Shown here: in pieces, positions 1 through 6,077 of the stretch
Layout of the letters: every line of letters starts with the position of its first letter
How positions within the stretch are numbered: position 1 is the first letter of the stretch
NCBI GenBank assembly: GCA_009782665.1
Contig: WRIP01000080.1
Span: 1-6,345, forward strand
Reading direction: 5' to 3'
Length of the DNA stretch: 6,345 nucleotides
From: Oscillospiraceae bacterium
GTDB lineage: Bacteria > Bacillota > Clostridia > Oscillospirales > Ruminococcaceae
Translations under genes and position numbers: made by a program
The notes under the pieces: model-generated
Told to the model about the DNA's origin: nothing
Database searches by the model: none
Seen by the model: only the letters and a program-made list of their open reading frames with translations

Positions 1-98
1 ATTTCCTACCGATTAATAAAGTAGTGGTAGCGGTCATCAGTCAATTAGTTGCCTGGTATATAAGCGTCAGGTTCTTTTACCCTTTCCTTACATCGTGA
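1..98 (+). CDS. Possible 3' end of an upstream membrane-protein gene (partial, weak)
   Basis: This frame is open from the left window edge to a TGA at 96-98. It encodes about 31 residues, including the strongly hydrophobic run VVVAVISQLVAWYISV followed by an aromatic-rich end (RFFYPFLTS), which looks like a last transmembrane helix. If real, an upstream gene ends 67 bases before glgB. The evidence is weak: 31 open codons occur often by chance, no start is visible, and another frame (ISYRLIK, stop at 22-24) could equally be the end of the upstream gene. No function can be assigned. Confidence 0.25.
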   Translation, partial: FLPINKVVVAVISQLVAWYISVRFFYPFLTS

Positions 99-102
99 AG
101 TA

Positions 103-131
103 TTGTAAATAGTTTCATCATTCTGTAAACT
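103..131 (+). promoter_or_regulatory. Candidate sigma-A-type promoter for the glg operon
   Basis: TTGTAA at 103-108 (4 of 6 match to TTGACA) and TAAACT at 126-131 (4 of 6 match to TATAAT) are separated by 17 bases. Transcription would start near 138, giving a leader of about 28 bases before the glgB ATG. Both boxes are mediocre. A TATATAA at 57-63 is an alternative -10 box but has no good -35 partner. The operon could also be read through from upstream, as no terminator is visible in 1-165. Confidence 0.25.
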
Positions 132-151
132 GATAGACAGGAATTGTGTTT

Positions 152-158
152 GGGAGAG
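152..158 (+). promoter_or_regulatory. Ribosome binding site of glgB
   Basis: The purine run GGGAGAG contains GGAG at 153-156, nine bases before the ATG at 166. This spacing supports the chosen start of glgB, and there is no in-frame competitor with a better site. Confidence 0.7.
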
Positions 159-165
159 ATGAAAT

Positions 166-2043
166 ATGCTCACTGAGATTCAATCATTTCATGAAGGAAC
201 AAACTATAGGGCATATAACCTTTTAGGTGCACATAGAGTAGCTGATGATAATAAAAATGGGTATGTCTTCAGAACATGGGCCCCTAATGCCAAAGAGGTA
301 TATGTGACTGGTGATTTTTGTTGTTGGAGTTCACCGGGAGTTGCTATGTCACGAATATCAGACAATGGCGTCTACGAAGTCACAATAGAGAATCTAGAAG
401 TATACTATAGCTACAAGTATGTGATTGTGACTGCAGACGGTACTACCCTCCTCAAGAGTGACCCTTATGCCTATCACTTTGAAACACGTCCTGCCAATGC
501 ATCTAAGATATTTGATCTTTCGGGATACGAGTGGGAGGATAGTGAGTATCAATTAACACGAGCCACCTATGATAGTTATTCCGGTCCGATGAATATCTAT
601 GAGCTACATTTGGGTTCTTGGCGTAGGTATGCCGATTACTCGGTATACAGCTACCGGGATATAGCTCCCCAACTAGCAGAGTATCTGTTGGATATGGGAT
701 ATACCCATATAGAACTGTTACCCATAACCGAACACCCATATGACGGTTCTTGGGGATACCAATCTACCGGCTACTTCGCTCCGACATCACGATATGGAAC
801 CCCCTTTGATTTTATGTTTTTTGTGGATATCATGCATCAAAATAACATTGGTGTCATATTAGATTGGGTGCCTTCTCACTTTCCTAAGGATGCCTTCTCA
901 CTGGCTATGTACGATGGAGGTTATTGCTACGAAGACCCTAATCCCACACGTGGGGAGCACAAACAATGGGGTACTTTAGTCTTTGATTTCGGCAAAAGAG
1001 AGGTTCAGAGTTTTCTAATCAGCAGTGCGATGTTTTGGTTTGAAACATATCACATCGATGGTCTGAGGGTAGATGCAGTCGCCTCCATGCTTTACCTAGA
1101 CTATAACCGAACCAAATCAGTGAAAAACACCTTCGGAGGCAATGAAAACCTCGAAGCTATAGATTTTATCAAAAAACTAAATACCGCAGTCTTTTCATCA
1201 TATGGCTATGCCCTTATGATTGCCGAAGAGTCTTCTGCTTGGCCCCTAGTCACTAAACCCGTCGCTGATTCAGGACTGGGTTTTAACTATAAATGGAACA
1301 TGGGCTGGATGAACGATATCTTGAAGTACATCGAATTGAATCCCTTCTACAGAAAAGACAACCATGACAAAATCACCTTCTCGCTTCACTATGCATTCTC
1401 CGAAAACTATATACTAGCCATCTCTCACGATGAGGTGGTACACGGAAAAAAATCAATGGTAAACAAGACAGAAGAGGATTATGAAGCGAAATTCGCTTCC
1501 CTCAGAGCCTTTCTCACATATATGATGGCCCATCCCGGAAAAAAACTGTTGTTTATGGGACAGGAGTTTGCACAGTTCATCGAATGGGACTATAAGAAGG
1601 AGCTGGATTGGCTATTGCTTGATTATGAGGCTCACCGACGGTTTAAGCAGTTTGTGAAGGATCTCAATTATTTCTATCTGTCTACCCCCGCACTCTATGA
1701 AATAGAGGATTCCTGGGAGGGTTTCAGGTGGATTTCAGCCGATGATTCGACCCAAAATATCATCTCTTTTATCCGCACCGATAAACGTGGTAGTTCGGTT
1801 GCGGTGGTTGTGAATTTTTCACCTGTGAGCAGAACCGCCTATCGCATCGGGGTACCGAACACCGGCAGATATACACTGCTGCTGAGTTCCGATGACTACA
1901 ACGCCTCTGAATGTGGTATGAAATCTACCGAATACCTCTCGGAGTCGCAACCGCTTCATGGATTTAATCAATCAATCAAAATAGATGTTCCGGGATACAG
2001 CGGGATGTTCATTGAGATCCCGAAAGATGAAACTTCGAGATAG
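166..2043 (+). CDS. glgB: 1,4-alpha-glucan branching enzyme (GH13, GlgB)
   Basis: The enzyme cuts alpha-1,4-glucan chains and rejoins the piece through an alpha-1,6 bond, branching cytoplasmic glycogen. The 625-residue protein has an N-terminal CBM48-like beta-sandwich (about 30-115, with FRTWAPNAKEVYVTGDF), a GH13 barrel (about 140-500) and a C-terminal beta domain. The GH13 regions are intact: region I DWVPSHF at 233-239; region II GLRVDAVAS with nucleophile Asp303; region III AEES with acid/base Glu354; region IV SHDEVVHGKKS with Asp422. These match E. coli Asp405, Glu458 and Asp526. The length is close to the roughly 627-residue Bacillus enzyme. It lacks the extra N-terminal module of the roughly 728-residue enterobacterial form. 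It is the first gene of the operon, 20 bases ahead of glgC. The ATG start gives a full, family-like N-terminus (SFHEGTNYRAYNLLGAH). Confidence 0.97.
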   Translation: MLTEIQSFHEGTNYRAYNLLGAHRVADDNKNGYVFRTWAPNAKEVYVTGDFCCWSSPGVAMSRISDNGVYEVTIENLEVYYSYKYVIVTADGTTLLKSDPYAYHFETRPANASKIFDLSGYEWEDSEYQLTRATYDSYSGPMNIYELHLGSWRRYADYSVYSYRDIAPQLAEYLLDMGYTHIELLPITEHPYDGSWGYQSTGYFAPTSRYGTPFDFMFFVDIMHQNNIGVILDWVPSHFPKDAFSLAMYDGGYCYEDPNPTRGEHKQWGTLVFDFGKREVQSFLISSAMFWFETYHIDGLRVDAVASMLYLDYNRTKSVKNTFGGNENLEAIDFIKKLNTAVFSSYGYALMIAEESSAWPLVTKPVADSGLGFNYKWNMGWMNDILKYIELNPFYRKDNHDKITFSLHYAFSENYILAISHDEVVHGKKSMVNKTEEDYEAKFASLRAFLTYMMAHPGKKLLFMGQEFAQFIEWDYKKELDWLLLDYEAHRRFKQFVKDLNYFYLSTPALYEIEDSWEGFRWISADDSTQNIISFIRTDKRGSSVAVVVNFSPVSRTAYRIGVPNTGRYTLLLSSDDYNASECGMKSTEYLSESQPLHGFNQSIKIDVPGYSGMFIEIPKDETSR

Positions 2044-2050
2044 ATATATG

Positions 2051-2057
2051 GAAGGAG
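2051..2057 (+). promoter_or_regulatory. Ribosome binding site of glgC
   Basis: GAAGGAG lies six bases before the ATG at 2064, within the 20-base gap after the glgB stop. It is a strong Shine-Dalgarno match and fixes the glgC start. Confidence 0.8.
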
Positions 2058-2063
2058 TGAGGA

Positions 2064-3266
2064 ATGAAAGAAACTATAGCTATGTTACTAGCTGGAGGTC
2101 AAGGCAGTCGACTTTATGCATTAACCCAGACAGTCGCCAAACCGGCAGTACCCTACGGAGGTAAGTACCGTATAATCGACTTTCCGCTGAGTAACTGTAT
2201 TAATTCCGGTATAGATACGGTTGGAGTACTCACCCAGTATCGTCCGCTTGAACTCAATGCGTATCTGGGTGACGGCAGACCCTGGGATCTCGATCGACTG
2301 TCGGGAGGTCTACACATCCTTCCACCCTATCAGAAAGCTGACGGGAGTGATTGGTATGTCGGCACCGCAAATGCAATATACCAGAATATAGAGTTCATTG
2401 AACAGTATGAGCCCTCCTATGTATTGATACTCTCGGGAGATCATATATATAAGATGAACTATGCCAAGATGGTAGCCAATCTCAAGGAGAAGGATGCTGA
2501 TTGTCTCATATCTGTCATCGATGTACCGCTCGAGGAAGCCTCTCGATTCGGTATCATGACCATTGATGACAATAACCGTATCATCCAGTTTGAAGAAAAA
2601 CCCGAACATCCCAGCAGTACTCTCGCATCAATGGGTATCTATGTCTTCAAGTGGGATATACTCAAACGATATCTATTGCAGGATGCTCATAACAGTAACT
2701 CATCAAACGATTTCGGCAAGGATATTATCCCGGCTATGTTGGCTGCAGGCGAGAATATGTACGCCTATGAATTCGAAGGTTACTGGAAGGATGTCGGGAC
2801 CATCGACAGCCTCTGGGAAGCCAATATGGACCTCATCAACCCCAATGTTCCATTCGACCTATGGAACGATGATTGGAAGGTCTACTGCCGCAACAGCGGC
2901 AACCCACCGCAATATATCGGCAGTAATGCTGTCGTTGAGAACTCCATATCCACTGCCGGTAGCTATATCGATGGCACAGTGGACTTCTCGGTCATCTGTG
3001 AAGGGGTGAGAATCGAAGAAAATGCAGTGGTACGAGACAGTATCATAATGCCCGGCTGTGTTATTAAGTCCGGAGCTGTAGTTCAATACTCCATCATCGC
3101 AGAGAAGTCGGTAATCGGTCATAATGCAAGGATCGGTGAACGACCGGAGGAGACACACAATATCGATGAGTGGGGTATTGCGGTAATAGCCGCTCATCTC
3201 GAGATACCGGATGGTAGTGTAATCGCTCCCAAGGCGATGGTGTATGGAAACGATAAGGAGGAGTAA
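2064..3266 (+). CDS. glgC: Glucose-1-phosphate adenylyltransferase, catalytic subunit (GlgC)
   Basis: The enzyme makes ADP-glucose and pyrophosphate from ATP and glucose-1-phosphate, the committed step of bacterial glycogen synthesis. The 400-residue protein has an N-terminal nucleotidyltransferase fold (about 1-260) and a C-terminal left-handed beta-helix of hexapeptide repeats (about 285-390). Visible motifs are the ATP loop AGGQGSRL (10-17), AKPAVPYGGKYRIIDFPLSN (25-44), SGDHIYKMNY with metal-binding Asp126 (E. coli Asp142), RFGIM (161-165) and FEEKP with the glucose-1-phosphate Lys179 (E. coli Lys195). Gln58 and Trp97 match E. coli Gln74 and Trp113, residues linked to allosteric signalling. 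The position of the E. coli fructose-bisphosphate Lys39 is Thr23 here, suggesting different activator control (inference). The stop is one base before glgD, so GlgC and GlgD are probably made together and form a mixed tetramer. Confidence 0.97.
   Translation: MKETIAMLLAGGQGSRLYALTQTVAKPAVPYGGKYRIIDFPLSNCINSGIDTVGVLTQYRPLELNAYLGDGRPWDLDRLSGGLHILPPYQKADGSDWYVGTANAIYQNIEFIEQYEPSYVLILSGDHIYKMNYAKMVANLKEKDADCLISVIDVPLEEASRFGIMTIDDNNRIIQFEEKPEHPSSTLASMGIYVFKWDILKRYLLQDAHNSNSSNDFGKDIIPAMLAAGENMYAYEFEGYWKDVGTIDSLWEANMDLINPNVPFDLWNDDWKVYCRNSGNPPQYIGSNAVVENSISTAGSYIDGTVDFSVICEGVRIEENAVVRDSIIMPGCVIKSGAVVQYSIIAEKSVIGHNARIGERPEETHNIDEWGIAVIAAHLEIPDGSVIAPKAMVYGNDKEE
3255..3261 (+). promoter_or_regulatory. 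Ribosome binding site of glgD, inside the end of glgC
   Basis: AAGGAGG is a consensus-quality Shine-Dalgarno sequence lying within the last codons of glgC, six bases before the ATG at 3268. It selects 3268 over an earlier in-frame ATG at 3244, which would add eight residues (METIRRSK) that read through this very site. The arrangement implies coupled translation of glgC and glgD. Confidence 0.85.
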
Positions 3267-3267
3267 A

Positions 3268-4401
3268 ATGGTTAAGAGAAAAACTATGGGTATAGTACTT
3301 GCGAATATGCATGATGCATTGGTTAAGGGACTGACCGATAACCGTTCGCTGGCATCGGTTCCGTTTGCCGGGAGATACCGATTGATAGATTTCCATCTAT
3401 CAACGATGGCAGCAGCCGGTATAGGAGATATAGCGATAATTGCTAAAGAAAACTATAACTCCTTAATGCGACATATCGGCAGCGGGAAGGAATGGGATCT
3501 ATCTAGAAAAATCGACGGTGTTCATCTCTATCCCCCGCATCTTGATGCAGCGTATACAACCTACTCATCCGGTAAGATTAACGCTATACATAATATACTA
3601 CCTCACATCAAAGAAAGCAGTTCCAAATATGTTCTGCTCATCGACTGCGATCACGTCTGCAACATCGACTATTCCGAATTTATCAACAACCATATCATAT
3701 CAGAAGCTGACATTTCTCTTATGGGGTATATACCCGAATCATTTGACGAGAAAACTATTGTAGGCAATGTCGCAGTGATAAGAGATGAGAATAACCATGT
3801 AGTGGAGATTGCCTATCACAATGCGGTGAAACCACAAAAGGATTTCCTGTTATCTATGAACGTAATGGTCATCGCTCGCAGTCTGCTCATTGAGTTAATT
3901 GAGGATGCATATAATCGGGGGAGTGCTATCTTCGAACGCGATATACTCATCCCGAATCTGACTAACCTATACATCCGTTCGGTAGGGTTTACCGGGTATG
4001 TCAGGCGAATCGACAGCATGGCAGCCTATCTGGCAACCTCCATGAGCCTGTTAGATGAGGAAAACTATAATGCGCTGTTCCTTAAAGAAAGACCCATACT
4101 CACCAAGGTCAATGATGATGCTCCAGTGAGATACGGTCTTAATTCACAGATAAAGAACTCCCTCATAGCTGATGGGTGCATTATTGAGGGAATCGTCGAG
4201 AACTGTATCCTATCGAGAGGAGTTACAGTAAAGGAAGGCGCTACTGTGAAGAACAGTGTACTGATGCAGGGTACGGTGATAAATACCGGTGCTTCACTAA
4301 ACTATGTCATCACCGATACCTTTGCTACGGTGAGTGAAGCACGGGTACTGACGGGGTATGAATCATATCCCCTCTACATCTCAAGTCTGAGTGTAGTTTG
4401 A
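3268..4401 (+). CDS. glgD: ADP-glucose pyrophosphorylase-like regulatory subunit (GlgD)
   Basis: This is a 377-residue paralogue of GlgC with the same two-part plan: a nucleotidyltransferase fold (about 1-260) and a C-terminal hexapeptide beta-helix (about 285-370). Homology shows in VPFAGRYRLIDFHLS (31-45), KEWDL (74-78), INAIHNI (104-110) and DCDHVCNIDY (126-135). The ATP loop is degenerate: where GlgC has GGQGSRL, this protein has NMHDALVKGL, without the glycines and Arg. Asp128 at the metal position and Lys188 (in AVKP, replacing EKP) remain. In Bacillota such proteins are inactive or poorly active alone but raise GlgC activity in a GlgC-GlgD complex, which is the likely role here. The start at 3268 is chosen from its Shine-Dalgarno sequence. 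Its stop, TGA, shares a base with the glgA ribosome binding site. The protein is cytoplasmic, with no signal peptide or membrane segment. Confidence 0.94.
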   Translation: MVKRKTMGIVLANMHDALVKGLTDNRSLASVPFAGRYRLIDFHLSTMAAAGIGDIAIIAKENYNSLMRHIGSGKEWDLSRKIDGVHLYPPHLDAAYTTYSSGKINAIHNILPHIKESSSKYVLLIDCDHVCNIDYSEFINNHIISEADISLMGYIPESFDEKTIVGNVAVIRDENNHVVEIAYHNAVKPQKDFLLSMNVMVIARSLLIELIEDAYNRGSAIFERDILIPNLTNLYIRSVGFTGYVRRIDSMAAYLATSMSLLDEENYNALFLKERPILTKVNDDAPVRYGLNSQIKNSLIADGCIIEGIVENCILSRGVTVKEGATVKNSVLMQGTVINTGASLNYVITDTFATVSEARVLTGYESYPLYISSLSVV

Positions 4402-4405
4402 GGAG
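4401..4405 (+). promoter_or_regulatory. Ribosome binding site of glgA, overlapping the glgD stop
   Basis: AGGAG begins on the last base of the glgD TGA and lies seven bases before the ATG at 4413. It decides the start: the longer reading from TTG at 4398 would place this site inside the gene and add RRTT-type residues before the conserved MRVLFAASE N-terminus. Confidence 0.85.
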
Positions 4406-4412
4406 AACAACC

Positions 4413-5837
4413 ATGAGAGTTTTATTTGCTGCAAGTGAAGCAGTACCGTTTGCCGCTACCGGAGGTCTTGGGGATGTAGCCGGAGCCTTACCACTAGCAC
4501 TGAAGAAACAGGAAGTCAATATTTCGGTAGTGTTACCGCTCTACGAAAGTATCAAAGAGAATTATCAGAACCAACTAACCTTTCTGGATTCTTTCTATGT
4601 CTCGGTCGGTTGGAGAAATCAGTACTCCGGAGTTTTCGAATACCATAACAAAGGTGTGAGATATCTCTTTTTAGATAACGAATACTACTTTAACCGGACT
4701 GGTCTATACGGTTACTATGATGACGCCGAACGCTTTGCGTTTTTTGCAAGAGCAACTATCGAGATGATGATACATATCGACCTTGCGGTCGATATCATTC
4801 ACCTAAACGATTGGCAGACCGCTTTAGTCCCGGTGTTTCTTAAACTCTTCTACCAGCAGCAAAAAAGATTTGAACAGGTTAAAACGGTTACCACCATCCA
4901 CAATATCGGTTATCAGGGAACTTTCGATCCCTTCATCATCGGAGATGTTCTCGGCATTGATGAATCCAATCGAAACCGGCTGATATATAACTATGATGCT
5001 AATTTTCTGAAGAGTGCAGTCATTGAGAGTGACCGAATTCTGACGGTCAGTCCCACCTATGCTACCGAACTGCTGGATCCTTGGTATGCTTATGGCTTAG
5101 ACGGTCTACTCAGGCAGTACTCATACAAACTGACCGGGATACTCAACGGTATCGATACGACGATTTTTAATCCTCGTACCGATAAGAGTATTGCAGCCAA
5201 CTTCAGCTTACGTGATCTGTCGGGCAAAATGCTATGCAAGCAGGCACTGCTTGAAAGATTCACTTTGCCTGACGATGGTAGTCCGCTTATCGGGATAGTC
5301 TCTCGATTGGTCGCACACAAAGGGTTTGATCTGGTATGTGAAGTATTTGACCAGCTCATCTCAAGCGGATATCAAGTAGTGGTGTTGGGCTCGGGAGAAG
5401 CTAGGTTTGAACAAACTTTCAACGATTTTCATATGCGATATCCGGACCGCTTCGGTCTTGTACTGGGATATATACCGGAACTGTCCAAACAAATTTATGC
5501 CGGCAGTGATATGTTTCTAATGCCGTCAAGAACCGAACCTTGCGGATTATCCCAGATGATGGCACTGAGATACGGGAGTATCCCCATCGTAAGAGAAACC
5601 GGTGGGTTAAAGGACACAGTTACCGACAGCGGTGACGACAAGGGTAATGGTTTCACCTTCCAGAGCTATGATGCTTATGATATGCTTAATGCCTGCCTCA
5701 GGGCTAAGGATACATATGAGGACAGTGAGCTTTGGCAACAACTCATACTTCGTGCAATGAAATGTAAGAACGGCTGGGGTAACGCGGCCGGTCAGTACGT
5801 AAAGTTTTATGAAGAAATGATAGCTAACGGAACCTAG
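4413..5837 (+). CDS. glgA: Glycogen synthase, ADP-glucose type (GT5, GlgA)
   Basis: The enzyme transfers glucose from ADP-glucose to the non-reducing end of an alpha-1,4-glucan. The 474-residue protein (E. coli 477) has the two Rossmann domains of GT-B enzymes: a GT5 N-terminal domain (about 1-240) and a GT1-like C-terminal domain (about 280-470). Visible motifs are MRVLFAASEAVPF (1-13), HLNDWQTAL (130-138), IHNIGYQGTF (162-171), GILNGID (242-248), VSRLVAHKGFD with Arg298 and Lys303 (E. coli Arg300 and Lys305), EPCGLSQ with Glu375 and Cys377 (E. coli Glu377 and Cys379) and ETGGLKDTV (395-403). The signature KTGGL near the N-terminus reads ATGGL (15-19), with Ala in place of the nucleotide-sugar-contacting Lys15. 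Thr374 stands where Phe is usual before EPCG. All else is intact, so an active synthase is expected. It is the last clear gene of the operon, 11 bases after glgD. Confidence 0.96.
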   Translation: MRVLFAASEAVPFAATGGLGDVAGALPLALKKQEVNISVVLPLYESIKENYQNQLTFLDSFYVSVGWRNQYSGVFEYHNKGVRYLFLDNEYYFNRTGLYGYYDDAERFAFFARATIEMMIHIDLAVDIIHLNDWQTALVPVFLKLFYQQQKRFEQVKTVTTIHNIGYQGTFDPFIIGDVLGIDESNRNRLIYNYDANFLKSAVIESDRILTVSPTYATELLDPWYAYGLDGLLRQYSYKLTGILNGIDTTIFNPRTDKSIAANFSLRDLSGKMLCKQALLERFTLPDDGSPLIGIVSRLVAHKGFDLVCEVFDQLISSGYQVVVLGSGEARFEQTFNDFHMRYPDRFGLVLGYIPELSKQIYAGSDMFLMPSRTEPCGLSQMMALRYGSIPIVRETGGLKDTVTDSGDDKGNGFTFQSYDAYDMLNACLRAKDTYEDSELWQQLILRAMKCKNGWGNAAGQYVKFYEEMIANGT

Positions 5838-5876
5838 TATTTGCTACATGCTAATGCGTAACTACTAATCGACCGT

Positions 5877-5886
5877 ACTGTACAGT
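5877..5886. repeat. Perfect 10-base palindrome ACTGTACAGT
   Basis: ACTGTACAGT is its own reverse complement. It sits 40 bases after the glgA stop, beside a CCGTAC that recurs in the 8-base palindrome CCGTACGG at 5928-5935. Such short palindromes can be dimeric-regulator half-site pairs, but nothing here identifies a binding protein, and chance is possible. Confidence 0.35.
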
Positions 5887-5914
5887 CAGTTATATACATT
5901 GAGAGTCTTATATA

Positions 5915-5927
5915 CCCTCTACTTTAC
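5915..5927 (+). repeat. Direct repeat CCCTCTACTTTAC, copy 1
   Basis: This is an exact 13-base match to 5981-5993. An ATA immediately precedes it, and AATAC precedes the second copy, so similarity extends a few bases with a 2-base indel. The spacing between copies is 66 bases, a multiple of three. On the minus strand the motif is GTAAAGTAGAGGG. Confidence 0.8.
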
Positions 5928-5980
5928 CCGTACGGAGAGCAACAATAATCTTTTCTATAAAATCCGAGGTCGTCAATACC

Positions 5981-5993
5981 CCCTCTACTTTAC
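5981..5993 (+). repeat. Direct repeat CCCTCTACTTTAC, copy 2
   Basis: This is the second exact copy of the 13-base motif, 66 bases after the first. Read on the minus strand, both copies encode KVEG in the same open frame. The sequence between the copies is not otherwise clearly duplicated. Confidence 0.8.
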
Positions 5994-6031
5994 AGCAAAC
6001 CTTACGCTATCATTAGACAACCGTTTTATAG

Positions 6032-6037
6032 TATAAT
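6032..6037 (+). promoter_or_regulatory. -10 box (TATAAT) of a promoter for the QueD-like gene
   Basis: A perfect TATAAT lies 40 bases before the chosen start at 6078 and predicts a transcription start near 6044. The -35 side is poor: at 17-base spacing the sequence is ATCATT, and the better match TAGACA (6014-6019) is only 12 bases away. It suggests the downstream gene has its own transcript rather than depending on the glg operon. Confidence 0.5.
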
Positions 6038-6066
6038 ACAAAGTAGCATAGACATAATGAAATTTG

Positions 6067-6072
6067 AAGAGG
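6067..6072 (+). promoter_or_regulatory. Ribosome binding site of the QueD-like gene
   Basis: AAGAGG lies five bases before the ATG at 6078. It favours 6078 over an in-frame ATG at 6057, which has no purine-rich sequence at the right distance and would translate through this site (MKFEEVD extension). Confidence 0.65.
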
Positions 6073-6077
6073 TTGAT

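Larger units (their letters stand above)
5838..6056. other. Intergenic region after the glg operon, no clear gene or terminator
   Basis: No supported gene lies here. I looked for a GC-rich stem followed by a T-run to end the operon and found none. The best candidates are 4-base pairings, for example CTCT 5917-5920 with AGAG 5936-5939, which are too weak. The region is AT-rich and pyrimidine-rich on the + strand, and holds the direct repeat, a palindrome and a -10 box listed separately. On the minus strand a short frame (5908-6006) has a protein-like composition but no convincing start. Confidence 0.6.

Noticed and set aside
57..63. TATATAA as a -10 box upstream of glgB
   Set aside because: No acceptable -35 box lies 16-18 bases upstream, and it would fall within the possible upstream coding frame.
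503..739. Minus-strand open frame of 78 codons inside glgB
   Set aside because: It lies opposite a well-conserved catalytic region of glgB, has no ribosome site or recognisable motifs, and is best explained as a shadow of the real gene.
2563..3009. Plus-strand open frame of 148 codons inside glgC in another frame
   Set aside because: The protein is Ser/Thr/Met-rich low-quality sequence without motifs, while the overlapping glgC frame is fully conserved.
5901..5939. Possible alternative hairpins: AGAG 5902-5905 or AGAG 5936-5939 pairing with CTCT 5917-5920, resembling an attenuator or terminator
   Set aside because: The stems are only four pairs with large loops and no adjacent T-run, so they would not be stable.
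5915..5993. Two repeat copies with a 66-base period, resembling one CRISPR repeat-spacer unit
   Set aside because: Only 13 bases are exactly shared, there are just two copies, the repeat has no usual length or palindromy, and no cas genes are present.
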